This document shows positions 14,465-23,028 of a stretch of DNA of 30,086 nt, one piece after another. The notes under the pieces were generated by a model. It was given only the letters and a program-made list of their open reading frames with translations, had not been told where the DNA came from and did no database searches. Source of the DNA: an uncultured Alistipes sp. (GTDB taxonomy: Bacteria; Bacteroidota; Bacteroidia; Bacteroidales; Rikenellaceae); the NCBI GenBank assembly GCA_900544265.1, contig UQUQ01000025.1, positions 1 to 30,086 of the forward strand, given 5' to 3'. Position numbers and translations under genes: made by a program. Numbering within the stretch: position 1 is the stretch's first letter; the number at the start of each line of letters is the position of its first letter.

Positions 14465-16882
14465 ATGTCGAAATCCCTGCTGTGTCTGTTGCTGCTGCTG
14501 CCGAGCCTGGCGGCGGCCCAGTCCTACGACGACGAATACTATCCCTTCGCCGTGCGGGAGGAGCCGCAGCCGATGATCATGACCGACACGACGCTCTTCT
14601 ACCGCGCCGTGCAGGTCTCGGAGGATGCTTATGGCCGGATCACCGATTTCAACCTCCCGCAGGTGAGTCTGCGGCGGCGCGGGCAGGCCTTCTACGATGA
14701 GCGCATCGAACTCGACGGCATCGCCGTCTCGTGGCGCCATACGGCGGCCCTGCGGTTGCTGGGTGCCGCGGAGGAGCGTGCGGCGGGCATTGCGGCGGAG
14801 AGCGATGCCGCGGGTGCGGCGGGCGGCGTGCGCCGCTTTGTCTTCACGCCGGACGAGACGCTCACGCCGCACCTGGCGTCGGTGCGGCTGACCGACCGCA
14901 ACTACCGTGTCGGGGCGAAGGTCTCCTCGTCGCTCGACGTGGGACGCGGCTGGCGGCTGCGCCTCGCGGCCGATGCCCGCACGGGGCGCGACATGCACGT
15001 CGAAGGGGTCTTCACGAATGCCCTGACGGCGGGATTTCATCTCTCGAAACGCTTTGCGGGCGGGGCGGAGCTGTCGCTGCTGGCCGTCGTGCCGCCCTCG
15101 GTGCGGGGTACGCGGCTGAGCTCCGTGGAGGAGGCCTTCACGCTGACGGGCGATCCGCTCTACAACCCTGCCTGGGGCTTTCAGCAGGGACGGGTGCGCA
15201 ATTCGCGCGTGCGGCGCGAGTGCGTGCCGCTCGGCGTCGCCACCTGGCGCATGCCCCTTTCGGCGAAGACGTCGCTTGCCCTGACCCTCGGCGGCGAAGC
15301 GGGCCTGCGACGGTACAGCTCTCTGGGGTGGTACGACGCCCGCACACCCATGCCCGACAACTACCGCTACCTGCCCTCCTATACGGGTGACCGGGAGAGC
15401 GAGCAGGCGTGGCGCTCGCGCGATGCCCGCTACACGCAGGTGCGCTGGGACGAGCTGATCGCCCAGAACCGCCTGGCGGGCGGCGAGGCGGTCTATGCGC
15501 TCGAGGACCGGGTCGAGCGCATCGGCGACGTGCAGGCCGATGCGGCCTTCGTCACCGAGCTCGACGGGCGGCTGACGCTCCGCTACGGCGCCTGGGTGCG
15601 CCGCACGTCGACACGCCACTACAAGCAGATGCGCGACCTGCTGGGGGCCGATTATTTGGTGGATATCGACCAGTACCTCGTCGATGACGACACCTACGGC
15701 AATCTGCTGCAGAACGACCTGCGCCATCCCGACCGGCGGATCGGGCGCGGCGACCGCTTCGGCTACGACTACACCCTTGCGGTGCGCGAGGCGGGCGTGC
15801 GCCTGCATGCCGCCTACCGCTCCGACCGCCTGCGGGCCGATGCGGGCCTTGTGCTCTCGGACGGGGTGATCTTCCGCCGGGGCCACTACGAAAAGGAGCT
15901 CTTCCCCGGGGCGCAATCCTACGGTGCCTCGCGGCGGCTGCACTTCACTCCCTACACGCTTCGCGCCTCGGCCGGCTGGGCCTTCACGCCGCGGCACTAC
16001 CTCTCGGTCGCGCTGCTTGCCGCCGCCCGCATGCCCGAGGCGGAGGAGCTCTTCTTCCAACCCCAGTACAACAACCGCACGGTGGACGACCCGGCGGCGG
16101 AGCAGAATTACGCCGCGGAGCTCGTGTACCGCATGACGGGCCCCGTCGTCGGGCTGCAGGTGACGGCCTATGCCACGCTGCGGCTCGATGCCATGCAGAC
16201 ACGGCGCTACTACGACGACATGGCGGGGCTCTACTGCGACATGTCCGTGAGCGGCATCGGGTGGCGGGCCCTCGGCGTGGAGGCTGCGGCCGACATCCGG
16301 CTGTCGTATCGCTGGAGCCTGGCGCTGGCCGCCTCGGTGCAGCACTGCGCGTATGTCCGCGACCCGCTGGTCACGGTGCTTTCGGATGTGGACAACACGG
16401 TGGTCGACATGCGGGCCGTGAGCCGCATGGGCGGCTGCGTGCCGGGCGGTGTACCCGGCGCAACGGCCTGTGCCGAGCTGGCGTACTTCGGACCGAAAGG
16501 GTGGGGGCTCCGCCTCTCGGCGGGGTATGTCGGCGGACGGTATGCCGAGCCCTCCTTCCTGCGCCGCACGGACCGCATCGCCTCCCAGGGCGGCACGTCG
16601 CCCGAACTCTTCGATGCCTTTGTGCGGCAGGAGCGGCTGGACGACGCCCTGACGCTCGGCGCCTCGCTCTTCAAGAGCTTCTATTTCGACCGTTCGCGCC
16701 TGGTCGTCGCCCTGATGCTGCGCAACCTGCTCGGCGGCGACGATATGGTCTACAGTGCCTACGAGGCGCAGCGCGTGCGCCGCATCGCGGCCGGCGACCA
16801 GACCCTCTGGCAGCCCCACGCCACGCGCCTGACCTACGCCCTGCCGCGGTCGTTCTACATTACGGTTTCATATCGGTTTTGA
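14465..16882 (+). CDS. TonB-dependent-receptor-like outer-membrane beta-barrel protein
   Basis: The 805-residue protein has a signal peptide (MSKSLLCLLLLLPSLAAAQ, cut before Ser20) and ends in TVSYRF, the C-terminal Phe expected of outer-membrane barrels. Most of it is alternating polar/hydrophobic, Tyr- and Arg-rich strand sequence typical of TonB-dependent receptors. The plug looks reduced. Only a stretch around residues 70-88 (RRRGQAFYDE then LDGIAV) recalls the RGYD...NGV part of Bacteroidetes receptor plugs. No CarboxypepD-like N-terminal domain, TonB box or SusD partner is visible. The ligand is unknown. Its position after copA raises a link with metals, but it has its own promoter, so that is only a possibility. 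It could also be a porin-like barrel outside the TonB class. Confidence 0.65.
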   Translation: MSKSLLCLLLLLPSLAAAQSYDDEYYPFAVREEPQPMIMTDTTLFYRAVQVSEDAYGRITDFNLPQVSLRRRGQAFYDERIELDGIAVSWRHTAALRLLGAAEERAAGIAAESDAAGAAGGVRRFVFTPDETLTPHLASVRLTDRNYRVGAKVSSSLDVGRGWRLRLAADARTGRDMHVEGVFTNALTAGFHLSKRFAGGAELSLLAVVPPSVRGTRLSSVEEAFTLTGDPLYNPAWGFQQGRVRNSRVRRECVPLGVATWRMPLSAKTSLALTLGGEAGLRRYSSLGWYDARTPMPDNYRYLPSYTGDRESEQAWRSRDARYTQVRWDELIAQNRLAGGEAVYALEDRVERIGDVQADAAFVTELDGRLTLRYGAWVRRTSTRHYKQMRDLLGADYLVDIDQYLVDDDTYGNLLQNDLRHPDRRIGRGDRFGYDYTLAVREAGVRLHAAYRSDRLRADAGLVLSDGVIFRRGHYEKELFPGAQSYGASRRLHFTPYTLRASAGWAFTPRHYLSVALLAAARMPEAEELFFQPQYNNRTVDDPAAEQNYAAELVYRMTGPVVGLQVTAYATLRLDAMQTRRYYDDMAGLYCDMSVSGIGWRALGVEAAADIRLSYRWSLALAASVQHCAYVRDPLVTVLSDVDNTVVDMRAVSRMGGCVPGGVPGATACAELAYFGPKGWGLRLSAGYVGGRYAEPSFLRRTDRIASQGGTSPELFDAFVRQERLDDALTLGASLFKSFYFDRSRLVVALMLRNLLGGDDMVYSAYEAQRVRRIAAGDQTLWQPHATRLTYALPRSFYITVSYRF

Positions 16883-16910
16883 CGGATATTATAAAAATCA
16901 GTCGGATTTT

Positions 16911-16940
16911 TTTGGATTTCGATGCAAAATTTGTAATTTG
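16911..16940 (+). promoter_or_regulatory. Candidate promoter of ald
   Basis: TTTG (16911-16914) is followed after 19 bases by TAATTTG (16934-16940), one base shorter than the TAnnTTTG consensus. A leader of about 26 bases would follow. An AT-rich hairpin (16893-16899 with 16905-16911), which may end the previous transcript, abuts the -33 element. Confidence 0.5.
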
Positions 16941-16972
16941 GAAAGCCAAAAACCTTAAAACTTTCAAAACCT

Positions 16973-18079
16973 ATGATTATCGGTATTCCCAAAGAGATCA
17001 AAAACAACGAGAATCGCGTTGCAATGACCCCGGCCGGCGTTCAGGAGATGACGCGACGCGGTCACAAGGTGTATGTGCAGGCTACGGCCGGAGTGAACAG
17101 CGGTTTTACCGATGATGCCTACCGGGCGGTGGGTGCGGAGATCCTGCCCACGATCGAGGAGGTCTATGCGACGGCCGAGATGATTGTCAAGGTCAAAGAG
17201 CCGATCGCCCCCGAATACAAGCTCGTCCGTGCCGGACAGCTCCTCTTCACCTATTTTCACTTTGCCAGCAGCGAGCCGCTGACCCGTGCGATGATCGACA
17301 GCGGGGCCGTCTGCTGCGCCTACGAGACCGTCGAGCGGGCGGACCGTTCGCTGCCGCTGCTCACCCCGATGTCGGAGGTTGCCGGCCGCATGGCCACGCA
17401 GGAGGGGTGCTACTTCCTCGAGAAGCCGCGCGGCGGCAAGGGCGTGCTGCTGGGCGGCGTGCCGGGCGTGAAGCCGGCGCGCGTCTTCGTCATCGGCGCG
17501 GGAGTCGTCGGTACGGCGGCGGCCCGCATGGCTGCCGGACTGGGTGCCGACGTGACGATCTGCGACATCTCGCTGCCGCGCCTGACCTACCTGACCGATG
17601 TGATGCCCAGGAACGTCAAGACGCTCATGTCCTCGGAATACAACATCCGCGAGGAGCTCCGGCACGCCGACCTGGTGATCGGTTCGGTGCTGATTCCCGG
17701 CGCGAAGGCTCCGAAGCTCGTGACGCGCGACATGCTGCAGCTCATGGAGCCCGGCACGGTGATGGTCGACGTGGCCATCGACCAGGGCGGCTGCTTCGAG
17801 ACGTCGCGTCCGACGACGCACGAGGATCCCGTCTACTACGTCGACGGCATTCTCCACTACTGCGTGGCCAACATCCCGGGTGCCGTGCCGCGTACCTCGA
17901 CGCTGGCTCTGACGAACGCCACGCTTCCCTATGCGATCCAGCTGGCCGACAAGGGGTGGCAGCGTGCCTGCCGGGAGAATCCCGAACTGGCGCTGGGCCT
18001 GAACGTCGTCGAGGGCAAGGTCGTCTACAAGCCCGTGGCCGAGGCCTGGGGACTGAATTACGAGCCGCTGGCGCTCTGA
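16973..18079 (+). CDS. ald: Alanine dehydrogenase
   Basis: A 368-residue cytoplasmic enzyme that interconverts L-alanine and pyruvate plus ammonium with NAD(H). The known catalytic and substrate residues align exactly by number with characterised enzymes: Arg15 (NENRVAMTP), Lys75 (KVKEP), His96 (YFHFA) and Asp270 (VDVAIDQGG). The Rossmann motif [13 protein letters not shown] binds NAD. Length and motifs are full and there is no sign of damage. In fermenting gut Bacteroidetes it can move ammonium into alanine or recover pyruvate. The gene appears to be its own transcription unit, with a candidate promoter upstream and the obg promoter downstream. Confidence 0.96.
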   Translation: MIIGIPKEIKNNENRVAMTPAGVQEMTRRGHKVYVQATAGVNSGFTDDAYRAVGAEILPTIEEVYATAEMIVKVKEPIAPEYKLVRAGQLLFTYFHFASSEPLTRAMIDSGAVCCAYETVERADRSLPLLTPMSEVAGRMATQEGCYFLEKPRGGKGVLLGGVPGVKPARVFVIGAGVVGTAAARMAAGLGADVTICDISLPRLTYLTDVMPRNVKTLMSSEYNIREELRHADLVIGSVLIPGAKAPKLVTRDMLQLMEPGTVMVDVAIDQGGCFETSRPTTHEDPVYYVDGILHYCVANIPGAVPRTSTLALTNATLPYAIQLADKGWQRACRENPELALGLNVVEGKVVYKPVAEAWGLNYEPLAL

Positions 18080-18145
18080 CGCCGTGCTCGTGCAACGGGG
18101 AGAGAGGGGGTCGGTCGGTTGTGCCGTCCTCCTCTCTTCGCATGC

Positions 18146-18163
18146 CGGCAAATAAATTTGCCG
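18146..18163. repeat. 18-base palindrome overlapping the obg -33 element
   Basis: CGGCAAAT-AA-ATTTGCCG is a perfect inverted repeat with a two-base centre, and its right arm contains the TTTG at 18157-18160. It may be an operator, or a weak hairpin ending the ald transcript. Confidence 0.55.
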
Positions 18164-18188
18164 CGACGGCCGCTTTGCACTATCTTTG
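18157..18188 (+). promoter_or_regulatory. Promoter of obg
   Basis: TTTG (18157-18160), 20 bases, then TATCTTTG (18181-18188): a full consensus arrangement. The predicted start of transcription, about 18195, lies before the ATG at 18207 and rules out the TTG codon at 18186 as a start. Confidence 0.88.
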
Positions 18189-18206
18189 CAGCGTAAAACC
18201 GATGTT

Positions 18207-19217
18207 ATGGCAGGTTCCAACTTTGTAGACTACGTGAAGATATTCGCCCGCTCGGGGCACGGCGGCGCCGGTTCGGCACATTTCCGCCGCGAGAAATTCG
18301 TGGCCTTCGGCGGTCCGGACGGCGGCGATGGCGGCAAGGGCGGCAGCATCGTGCTGCGGGGCGACCGGCAGTACTGGACGCTCATCCACCTCAAGTATCA
18401 GCGCCACCAGTTCGCCGAGGACGGCGAGAACGGCTCCGGAGCCCGCTCCTCGGGCAAGGATGCACGCGACATCGTCATCCCCGTGCCGCTGGGCACCGTG
18501 GCGCGCCGCGTTGTCGAGACCGACGAGGGCACGACGACGGAGTTCGTCGGCGAGGTGACCGAGGACGGTGAGGAGCTCGTGCTGCTGAAGGGCGGCCGCG
18601 GAGGACTGGGCAACTGGCACTTCAAGAGCGCCACGAACCAGACGCCGCGCTATGCGCAGCCGGGTGAGGAGGGCGACGAAGGGGCCTTCATCCTCGAACT
18701 GAAGGTGCTGGCCGACGTCGGACTCGTGGGCTTCCCCAATGCCGGGAAATCGACGCTGCTCTCGGTCGTGTCGGCCGCCAAGCCCAAGATCGCCAACTAC
18801 GCCTTCACGACGCTCGAACCCAACCTGGGCATCGTCGAGGTGCGCGACCACAAGTCGTTCGTCATGGCCGACATCCCGGGCATCATCGAGGGGGCGCACG
18901 AGGGCCGCGGCCTCGGCACGCGCTTCCTGCGCCACATCGAACGCAACTCGGTGCTGCTCTTCATGATTCCGGCCGACAGCGACGACATCCGCCGCGACTA
19001 CGACATCCTGCTGGGCGAGCTGACGCAGTACAACCCCGAGCTGCTCGACAAGCAGCGGCTGCTGGCCGTCACGAAGTGCGACATGCTCGACGACGAACTC
19101 ATCGCCCAGATGCGTGCGCACCTGCCCGAGGGGGTGCCCTCGCTCTTCATTTCGTCGGTCTCGGGGCTGAATATCCAGCAGCTCAAGGATATGCTCTGGG
19201 AGGCGCTGCAGCGCTGA
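18207..19217 (+). CDS. obg: Ribosome-associated GTPase Obg/CgtA
   Basis: A 336-residue GTPase involved in assembly of the large ribosomal subunit and in stress signalling. The glycine-rich Obg fold occupies residues about 1-160 ([29 protein letters not shown]). The G domain follows with G1 GFPNAGKST at 175-183, a G2 region around [12 protein letters not shown]3 [17 protein letters not shown]4 TKCD at 289-292 and G5 near SSVSGL at 316. G4 has Thr where the common motif has Asn (NKxD). No long C-terminal OCT domain is present. Its 3' end overlaps the convergent lipoprotein gene by 35 bases. The start MAGSNFVDY is chosen because it follows the promoter. Confidence 0.96.
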   Translation: MAGSNFVDYVKIFARSGHGGAGSAHFRREKFVAFGGPDGGDGGKGGSIVLRGDRQYWTLIHLKYQRHQFAEDGENGSGARSSGKDARDIVIPVPLGTVARRVVETDEGTTTEFVGEVTEDGEELVLLKGGRGGLGNWHFKSATNQTPRYAQPGEEGDEGAFILELKVLADVGLVGFPNAGKSTLLSVVSAAKPKIANYAFTTLEPNLGIVEVRDHKSFVMADIPGIIEGAHEGRGLGTRFLRHIERNSVLLFMIPADSDDIRRDYDILLGELTQYNPELLDKQRLLAVTKCDMLDDELIAQMRAHLPEGVPSLFISSVSGLNIQQLKDMLWEALQR

Positions 19218-20025
19218 CGAACAGCGCACCGCAGTCGGTGACGCGGAGCGTGAATTTCCCGTTGAAAAAGTCGACAATACCGCATAGCGAGCCCGTGCCC
19301 GATGGTACGGGCTCGTCGGCATAGGTGCACGTCGAGGCGGCGCGCACGGTGAACGTGTGGCCCTCGGTGTCGACGATGCGGTGCTCGGTCGTCGTGTGGC
19401 GGCCCGTTTCGGGATCGACGGCGCACCACGGGCCGCCGTCGGGAAAGCATACGCCGTCGAGGCGCACGTAGCGGTCGATGTCCTCCGTGCCGATTTCGGG
19501 AATGGTGCGCGGGCGCGGTTCGGGACGGGAGCCGTCTGCCGGCGAGACCGTCAGGTAGCGGGGCAGGTCCGCGGCGGCGATGCGTCCCGGGCCGTCGTCC
19601 GTCGGCGTCGTCCCGAGGACGAGCTTGCCGCCGTATTCGCAGAGCGTGAGCCCGTTGCAGCGCACGGTCAGTTCGTATCCGAACGGATAGCCGTAGAAGA
19701 GGTCCGTGGCATCGACGGCGAGGCTGATGCCGCCGTAGGCATCCTCGACGACGAGCGTCTTGTAGAACTCCCCGAAGCAGTCGTTGCCCGTGATGCGGCC
19801 GCGGATGCGGAGCTCTTGCCGGATCTCGGTGGCGCCGCTCCGGTCCGCGAGGGCCTTGAGCCGGGGAATGGAGACCGTCTCCCCGTCGTCCGGATCGCCG
19901 TAGCGGGGCTCCGAGGCCCGGTTGCAGGCCGCGCCGATGAGCAGGAGCAGGCCGTAGAGTCCGGCGCGCCGGAGTGCGGCGCCTGCCCGTGCGGATGGCC
20001 GGTCATTGCAGCAGGTCCTCTTCAT
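19183..20025 (-). CDS. DUF5689-type lipoprotein (distal copy)
   Basis: A 280-residue predicted lipoprotein. A long, arginine-containing N-terminus leads to [13 protein letters not shown], with Cys34 as the lipidation site. A DUF5689-like domain (about residues 45-150) shows the pattern [20 protein letters not shown] followed by [19 protein letters not shown]. This resembles OB-fold-like domains seen in Bacteroidetes surface and nuclease-associated lipoproteins. The remaining 130 residues are beta-rich and unassigned. The function is unknown. The start codon lies inside the end of the preceding gene (23-base overlap) and is the only Met before the signal, so translation is probably coupled. 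The 3' end overlaps obg tail to tail. Confidence 0.78.
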   Translation of the reverse strand: MKRTCCNDRPSARAGAALRRAGLYGLLLLIGAACNRASEPRYGDPDDGETVSIPRLKALADRSGATEIRQELRIRGRITGNDCFGEFYKTLVVEDAYGGISLAVDATDLFYGYPFGYELTVRCNGLTLCEYGGKLVLGTTPTDDGPGRIAAADLPRYLTVSPADGSRPEPRPRTIPEIGTEDIDRYVRLDGVCFPDGGPWCAVDPETGRHTTTEHRIVDTEGHTFTVRAASTCTYADEPVPSGTGSLCGIVDFFNGKFTLRVTDCGALFVSAAAPPRAYP

Positions 20026-20767
20026 GGCGCGGTTTGAGCAGGTAGCATCCGTCGTCGTCGCGTTGCAGGATGCCCGTGATCGACCCGGGGCCCGTCGGGA
20101 CCTCGCGGTCGGCGAAGCGGGCGTAGGGACGGACATAGGTGCGGATTTCGGCCCCCGTATCGTCGCGAAAACGCTTCTCGCCGGCCCACGAGGCTTCGAT
20201 GACCTGCTCGGGCGCATAGCGCAGACCGTCGATGCGGACGAGGCTTCCGCAGCGGTCGGGTGTCAGTTCGGCGATGGTGAGCCGGGTGGGGAGGACTGTC
20301 TGCAGCGCGTCGTCGCAGCGTTCGACATGGGCGTCGAGCGCGGGTTTCGAGCCGATGTAGTCGGTCGTGTAGCCGCTGCCCGGAGCGGGTTCGCGGCCGA
20401 CCTGCACGACGCCGCGGCTGCGGCCGGCGGCCAGTCCGTGCAGACGCAGCGTGACGCGGCAGCCGACCGGGAAGTCGTTGTGCAGCTGGTCGATGCCGGC
20501 CATCACCTCCAGTCCGGCACCCGCCTCCTCGATGCAGAACGTGCGGTAGAAGTTGCCCGCCCCGTCGCTGGTCGTCACCACGCCCGACAGCACGATGTCG
20601 CCCGTGATGGCCGGGGTCTGGCCGACAAGCGCCCCGTTGAAGCGGGCGATGGTCGTCGTGACGGCCGCCGGCTGCGACGGGCTTTCCGCCGTGCGGAAAT
20701 CCGAGTCGTAGCAGCCGCCCAGCAGCAGTGCCGCGGCGCTGAGGAGTATCGGCCCCGCGTGCGACAT
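20003..20767 (-). CDS. DUF5689-type lipoprotein (proximal copy)
   Basis: A 254-residue lipoprotein with a clear type II signal (LLSAAALLLGGC, Cys19). The residues after Cys are acidic (YDSD), reminiscent of the export signal of surface lipoproteins in Bacteroidetes. The DUF5689-like domain spans about residues 40-130: ITGDIVLSGVVTTSDGAGNF, then GLEVMAGIDQLHNDFPVGC and a GVVQVG segment. Its architecture matches the next gene, so the two are probably tandem duplicates that have diverged. The start ATG overlaps the serB stop by one base (TAATG), a classic coupling layout, although no metabolic link with serine is apparent. The function is unknown. Confidence 0.8.
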   Translation of the reverse strand: MSHAGPILLSAAALLLGGCYDSDFRTAESPSQPAAVTTTIARFNGALVGQTPAITGDIVLSGVVTTSDGAGNFYRTFCIEEAGAGLEVMAGIDQLHNDFPVGCRVTLRLHGLAAGRSRGVVQVGREPAPGSGYTTDYIGSKPALDAHVERCDDALQTVLPTRLTIAELTPDRCGSLVRIDGLRYAPEQVIEASWAGEKRFRDDTGAEIRTYVRPYARFADREVPTGPGSITGILQRDDDGCYLLKPRHEEDLLQ

Positions 20768-21993
20768 TATGCCTCGATGCGCGAATCCTTCAGTCCGAGG
20801 AAGTAGAGGATGCCGTCCAGTCCGATCGTCGAGATCGACTGCCGGGCCGTGGCCTTGACCTTGGGCTTGGCGTGGAAGGCGATGCCCAGCCCCGCGAGGT
20901 TGAGCATCGGCAGGTCGTTGGCCCCGTCGCCGACGGCCACCGACTGCGCGATGTTGATCGACTCGAACTGGCAGAGCAGCCGCAGCAACTCGGCCTTGCG
21001 GCGTCCGTCGACGATCTCGCCGACGTAGCGGCCCGTGAGGTGCCCGTCCTCGATCTCGAGTTCGTTGGCGTAGACGTAGTCGAAGCCGTATTTCTGGCGC
21101 AGGTAGTTGCCGAAGTAGGTGAAGCCGCCCGAGAGGATCGCCGTCTTGTAGCCCACGCGCTTGAGGACGGTCATCATGCGTTCGAGCCCCTCGGTGATGG
21201 GCAGGTTGCGGGCAATGTCCTCCATGACCGAGACGTCGAGCCCCTTGAGCAGGGCGACGCGCTGCGTGAAGCTCTCGCGGAAGTCGATCTCGCCGCGCAT
21301 GGCGCTGGCCGTGATCTCGCGGACCCGGTCGCCGACGCCGGCCCGTTCGGCCAGTTCGTCGATCACCTCCGTCTCGATGAGCGTCGAGTCCATGTCGAAG
21401 CAGATCAGGCGGCGGCTGCGGCGGTAGATGTCGTCCTTCTGGAAGGAGACGTCGAGTCCGATCTCGGAGAGGTTCATGAAGCCCTCCTGCATGGCGCTGC
21501 GGTCGGCGTCGGAGAGCGAGCCGCGCACCGAGAGCTCGATGCACGACTTGGCGGCGCGGTTGTCCTCGTTGAGCGGCATGCGGCCCGTCAGGCGCCGGAT
21601 GGCGTCGATGTTCAGCCCGTGCTCGGCCACGACCTTCGTCACCTCGGCAATGTGGCGCGCCGTGACGGTGCGTCCGAGCAGCGTGATGATGTAGCGGTTC
21701 TTGCCCTGACGGGCCACCCAGTCGTTGTAGCGCTCTTCGGAGATCGGCGTGAAGCGGATCATCACCCCCAGCTCCGAGGCCTTGAAGAGCAGCTCCTTCA
21801 TGATGTTGCCCGACTTGTCGGGCGTGGTCAGGATCAGGATGCCGAGCGTCAGCGACTGGTGGATGTTGGCCTGTCCGATGTCGAGGATGAAGGCGTCGTA
21901 GCGCGCGAGAATCTCCGTGAGCGACGAGGTCATGCCGGGCTTGTCTTCGCCCGAAATGTTTATCTGGATGATTTCGACGTTGTTTTGTGCCAT
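20767..21993 (-). CDS. serB: Phosphoserine phosphatase with N-terminal ACT domains
   Basis: A 408-residue enzyme catalysing the last step of L-serine synthesis, phosphoserine to serine. Two ACT-like regulatory domains occupy about residues 8-85 and 98-175 (SGEDKPGMTSSLTEIL, LLGRTVTARHIAEVTK). The HAD domain follows, with FDMDST at 199-204 (Asp200 nucleophile), ILSGGF around Ser288, Lys333 and VGDGANDLPML (Asp356 and Asp360). Bacteroidetes SerB proteins commonly have this long ACT-bearing form, and the ACT domains may sense serine. The start MAQNNVEIIQ fits the -7 box about 40 bases upstream. It is the first gene of a three-gene overlapping operon. Confidence 0.95.
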   Translation of the reverse strand: MAQNNVEIIQINISGEDKPGMTSSLTEILARYDAFILDIGQANIHQSLTLGILILTTPDKSGNIMKELLFKASELGVMIRFTPISEERYNDWVARQGKNRYIITLLGRTVTARHIAEVTKVVAEHGLNIDAIRRLTGRMPLNEDNRAAKSCIELSVRGSLSDADRSAMQEGFMNLSEIGLDVSFQKDDIYRRSRRLICFDMDSTLIETEVIDELAERAGVGDRVREITASAMRGEIDFRESFTQRVALLKGLDVSVMEDIARNLPITEGLERMMTVLKRVGYKTAILSGGFTYFGNYLRQKYGFDYVYANELEIEDGHLTGRYVGEIVDGRRKAELLRLLCQFESINIAQSVAVGDGANDLPMLNLAGLGIAFHAKPKVKATARQSISTIGLDGILYFLGLKDSRIEA

Positions 21994-22031
21994 AAGGACT
22001 GTTTTGCGGATTACTTCGTGAGAATCGTTAA

Positions 22032-22039
22032 CAAAGTTA
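22032..22039 (-). promoter_or_regulatory. -7 box of the serB operon
   Basis: On the minus strand, TAACTTTG matches TAnnTTTG exactly, 38 bases before the serB ATG. No convincing -33 element is seen. It lies back to back with the mscS box. Confidence 0.6.
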
Positions 22040-22061
22040 GTAAAGTTCCCCGTTTTTTGCT

Positions 22062-22069
22062 TATTTTTG
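22062..22069 (+). promoter_or_regulatory. -7 box of the mscS unit
   Basis: TATTTTTG matches TAnnTTTG, 20 bases before the ATG at 22090. The upstream -33 region would overlap the serB promoter. Confidence 0.6.
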
Positions 22070-22089
22070 CTCCACAAACTTTAGAAATT

Positions 22090-23001
22090 ATGTGGACATT
22101 CCTTGCCGCGGAGAGCGCCGAACCGCTCATCCTGCCCGACAGCGTACAGAAGGCCAACCTTGCGAAGGCCGTCGAGAAGATCGCGACGCTCGACTACCAC
22201 GAGGTCCTGCAGACGATGCTCTCGGAGGCGGTGTGGATCGTCATCAAGATCGTGATCGCGCTGGCGATCTACTTCCTCGGCCGCTGGATCGTGCGCCGCG
22301 TCGTGCGGCTGATCGACGTGGCCATGGAGCGCCGCAAGGTCGACATTTCGCTGCGTTCGTTCATGCGCAATACCGTGCGCGTGGTCTTCTCGCTGATTCT
22401 GGTGCTCATCGTCGTGCAGACGCTCGGCGTGAACGTCACGTCGCTCATCGCCGTCTTCTCGGCCGCCACGCTGGCCATCGGCATGGCTTTGAGCGGCACG
22501 GCACAGAACTTCGCCGGCGGCGTGATGATCCTCATGATGAAGCCCTACCGCGTGGGCGACTACATCTCGGCGCAGGGACAGTCCGGCACGGTGCGCGAGA
22601 TCAAGCTCTTCTCGACGGTCATCACCACGACCGACAACCAGACGATCTACATCCCGAACAACGCCATCGCCACGGCCATCATCGACAACTACACGACGGC
22701 CGAGCAGCGGCGCGTCGACTGGACCGTAGGCATCTCCTACGGCGACGACGTGGATGTCGCCCGCGAGACGATCCTCGCCATGCTTGCGGCCGATGCCCGC
22801 ATCCTGCGCGAGACGGCCCCGGTGGTGTGGGTGGCGGCGCTGGCCGACAGCTCGGTGAACCTCACCGTGCGCGCCTGGGTGGCGAATGCCGACTATTGGG
22901 ACGTCTTCTTCGAGTACAACGAACGCTTTTACAAGGAGCTGCCGAAGGCGGGCATCAACTTCCCCTTCCCGCAGATGGACGTACACGTCAAAAACGACTA
23001 A
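22090..23001 (+). CDS. Small-conductance mechanosensitive channel, MscS family
   Basis: A 303-residue inner-membrane channel that opens under membrane tension to protect cells from hypo-osmotic shock. Three spans are visible: about 45-65 (AVWIVIKIVIALAIYFLG), about 96-113 (VRVVFSLILVLIVVQTLG), and the pore helix about 117-145 rich in Ala and Gly (LIAVFSAATLAIGMALSG). The conserved beta-domain follows (KPYRVGDYIS, then TTDNQTIYIPNN) and a C-terminal alpha/beta domain. Length matches the minimal MscS architecture, close to E. coli MscS. It heads a run of three same-strand genes with gaps of 27 and 85 bases. Confidence 0.94.
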   Translation: MWTFLAAESAEPLILPDSVQKANLAKAVEKIATLDYHEVLQTMLSEAVWIVIKIVIALAIYFLGRWIVRRVVRLIDVAMERRKVDISLRSFMRNTVRVVFSLILVLIVVQTLGVNVTSLIAVFSAATLAIGMALSGTAQNFAGGVMILMMKPYRVGDYISAQGQSGTVREIKLFSTVITTTDNQTIYIPNNAIATAIIDNYTTAEQRRVDWTVGISYGDDVDVARETILAMLAADARILRETAPVVWVAALADSSVNLTVRAWVANADYWDVFFEYNERFYKELPKAGINFPFPQMDVHVKND

Positions 23002-23028
23002 TCCTTTATAAAAACAACAGAAAGACTT

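Noticed and set aside
13952..16819. A 955-codon open frame on the minus strand opposite the receptor gene.
   Set aside because: No signal peptide or motif, arginine-rich shadow composition, and it runs through the 22-base repeats and the receptor promoter.
18186..18206. A TTG start for obg giving seven extra residues.
   Set aside because: The codon lies within the -7 box, so it would not be in the mRNA.
19288..19315. An intrinsic terminator for obg.
   Set aside because: The stem is good but no T run follows on the plus strand, and it lies within a coding region of the opposite gene; kept only as an observation.
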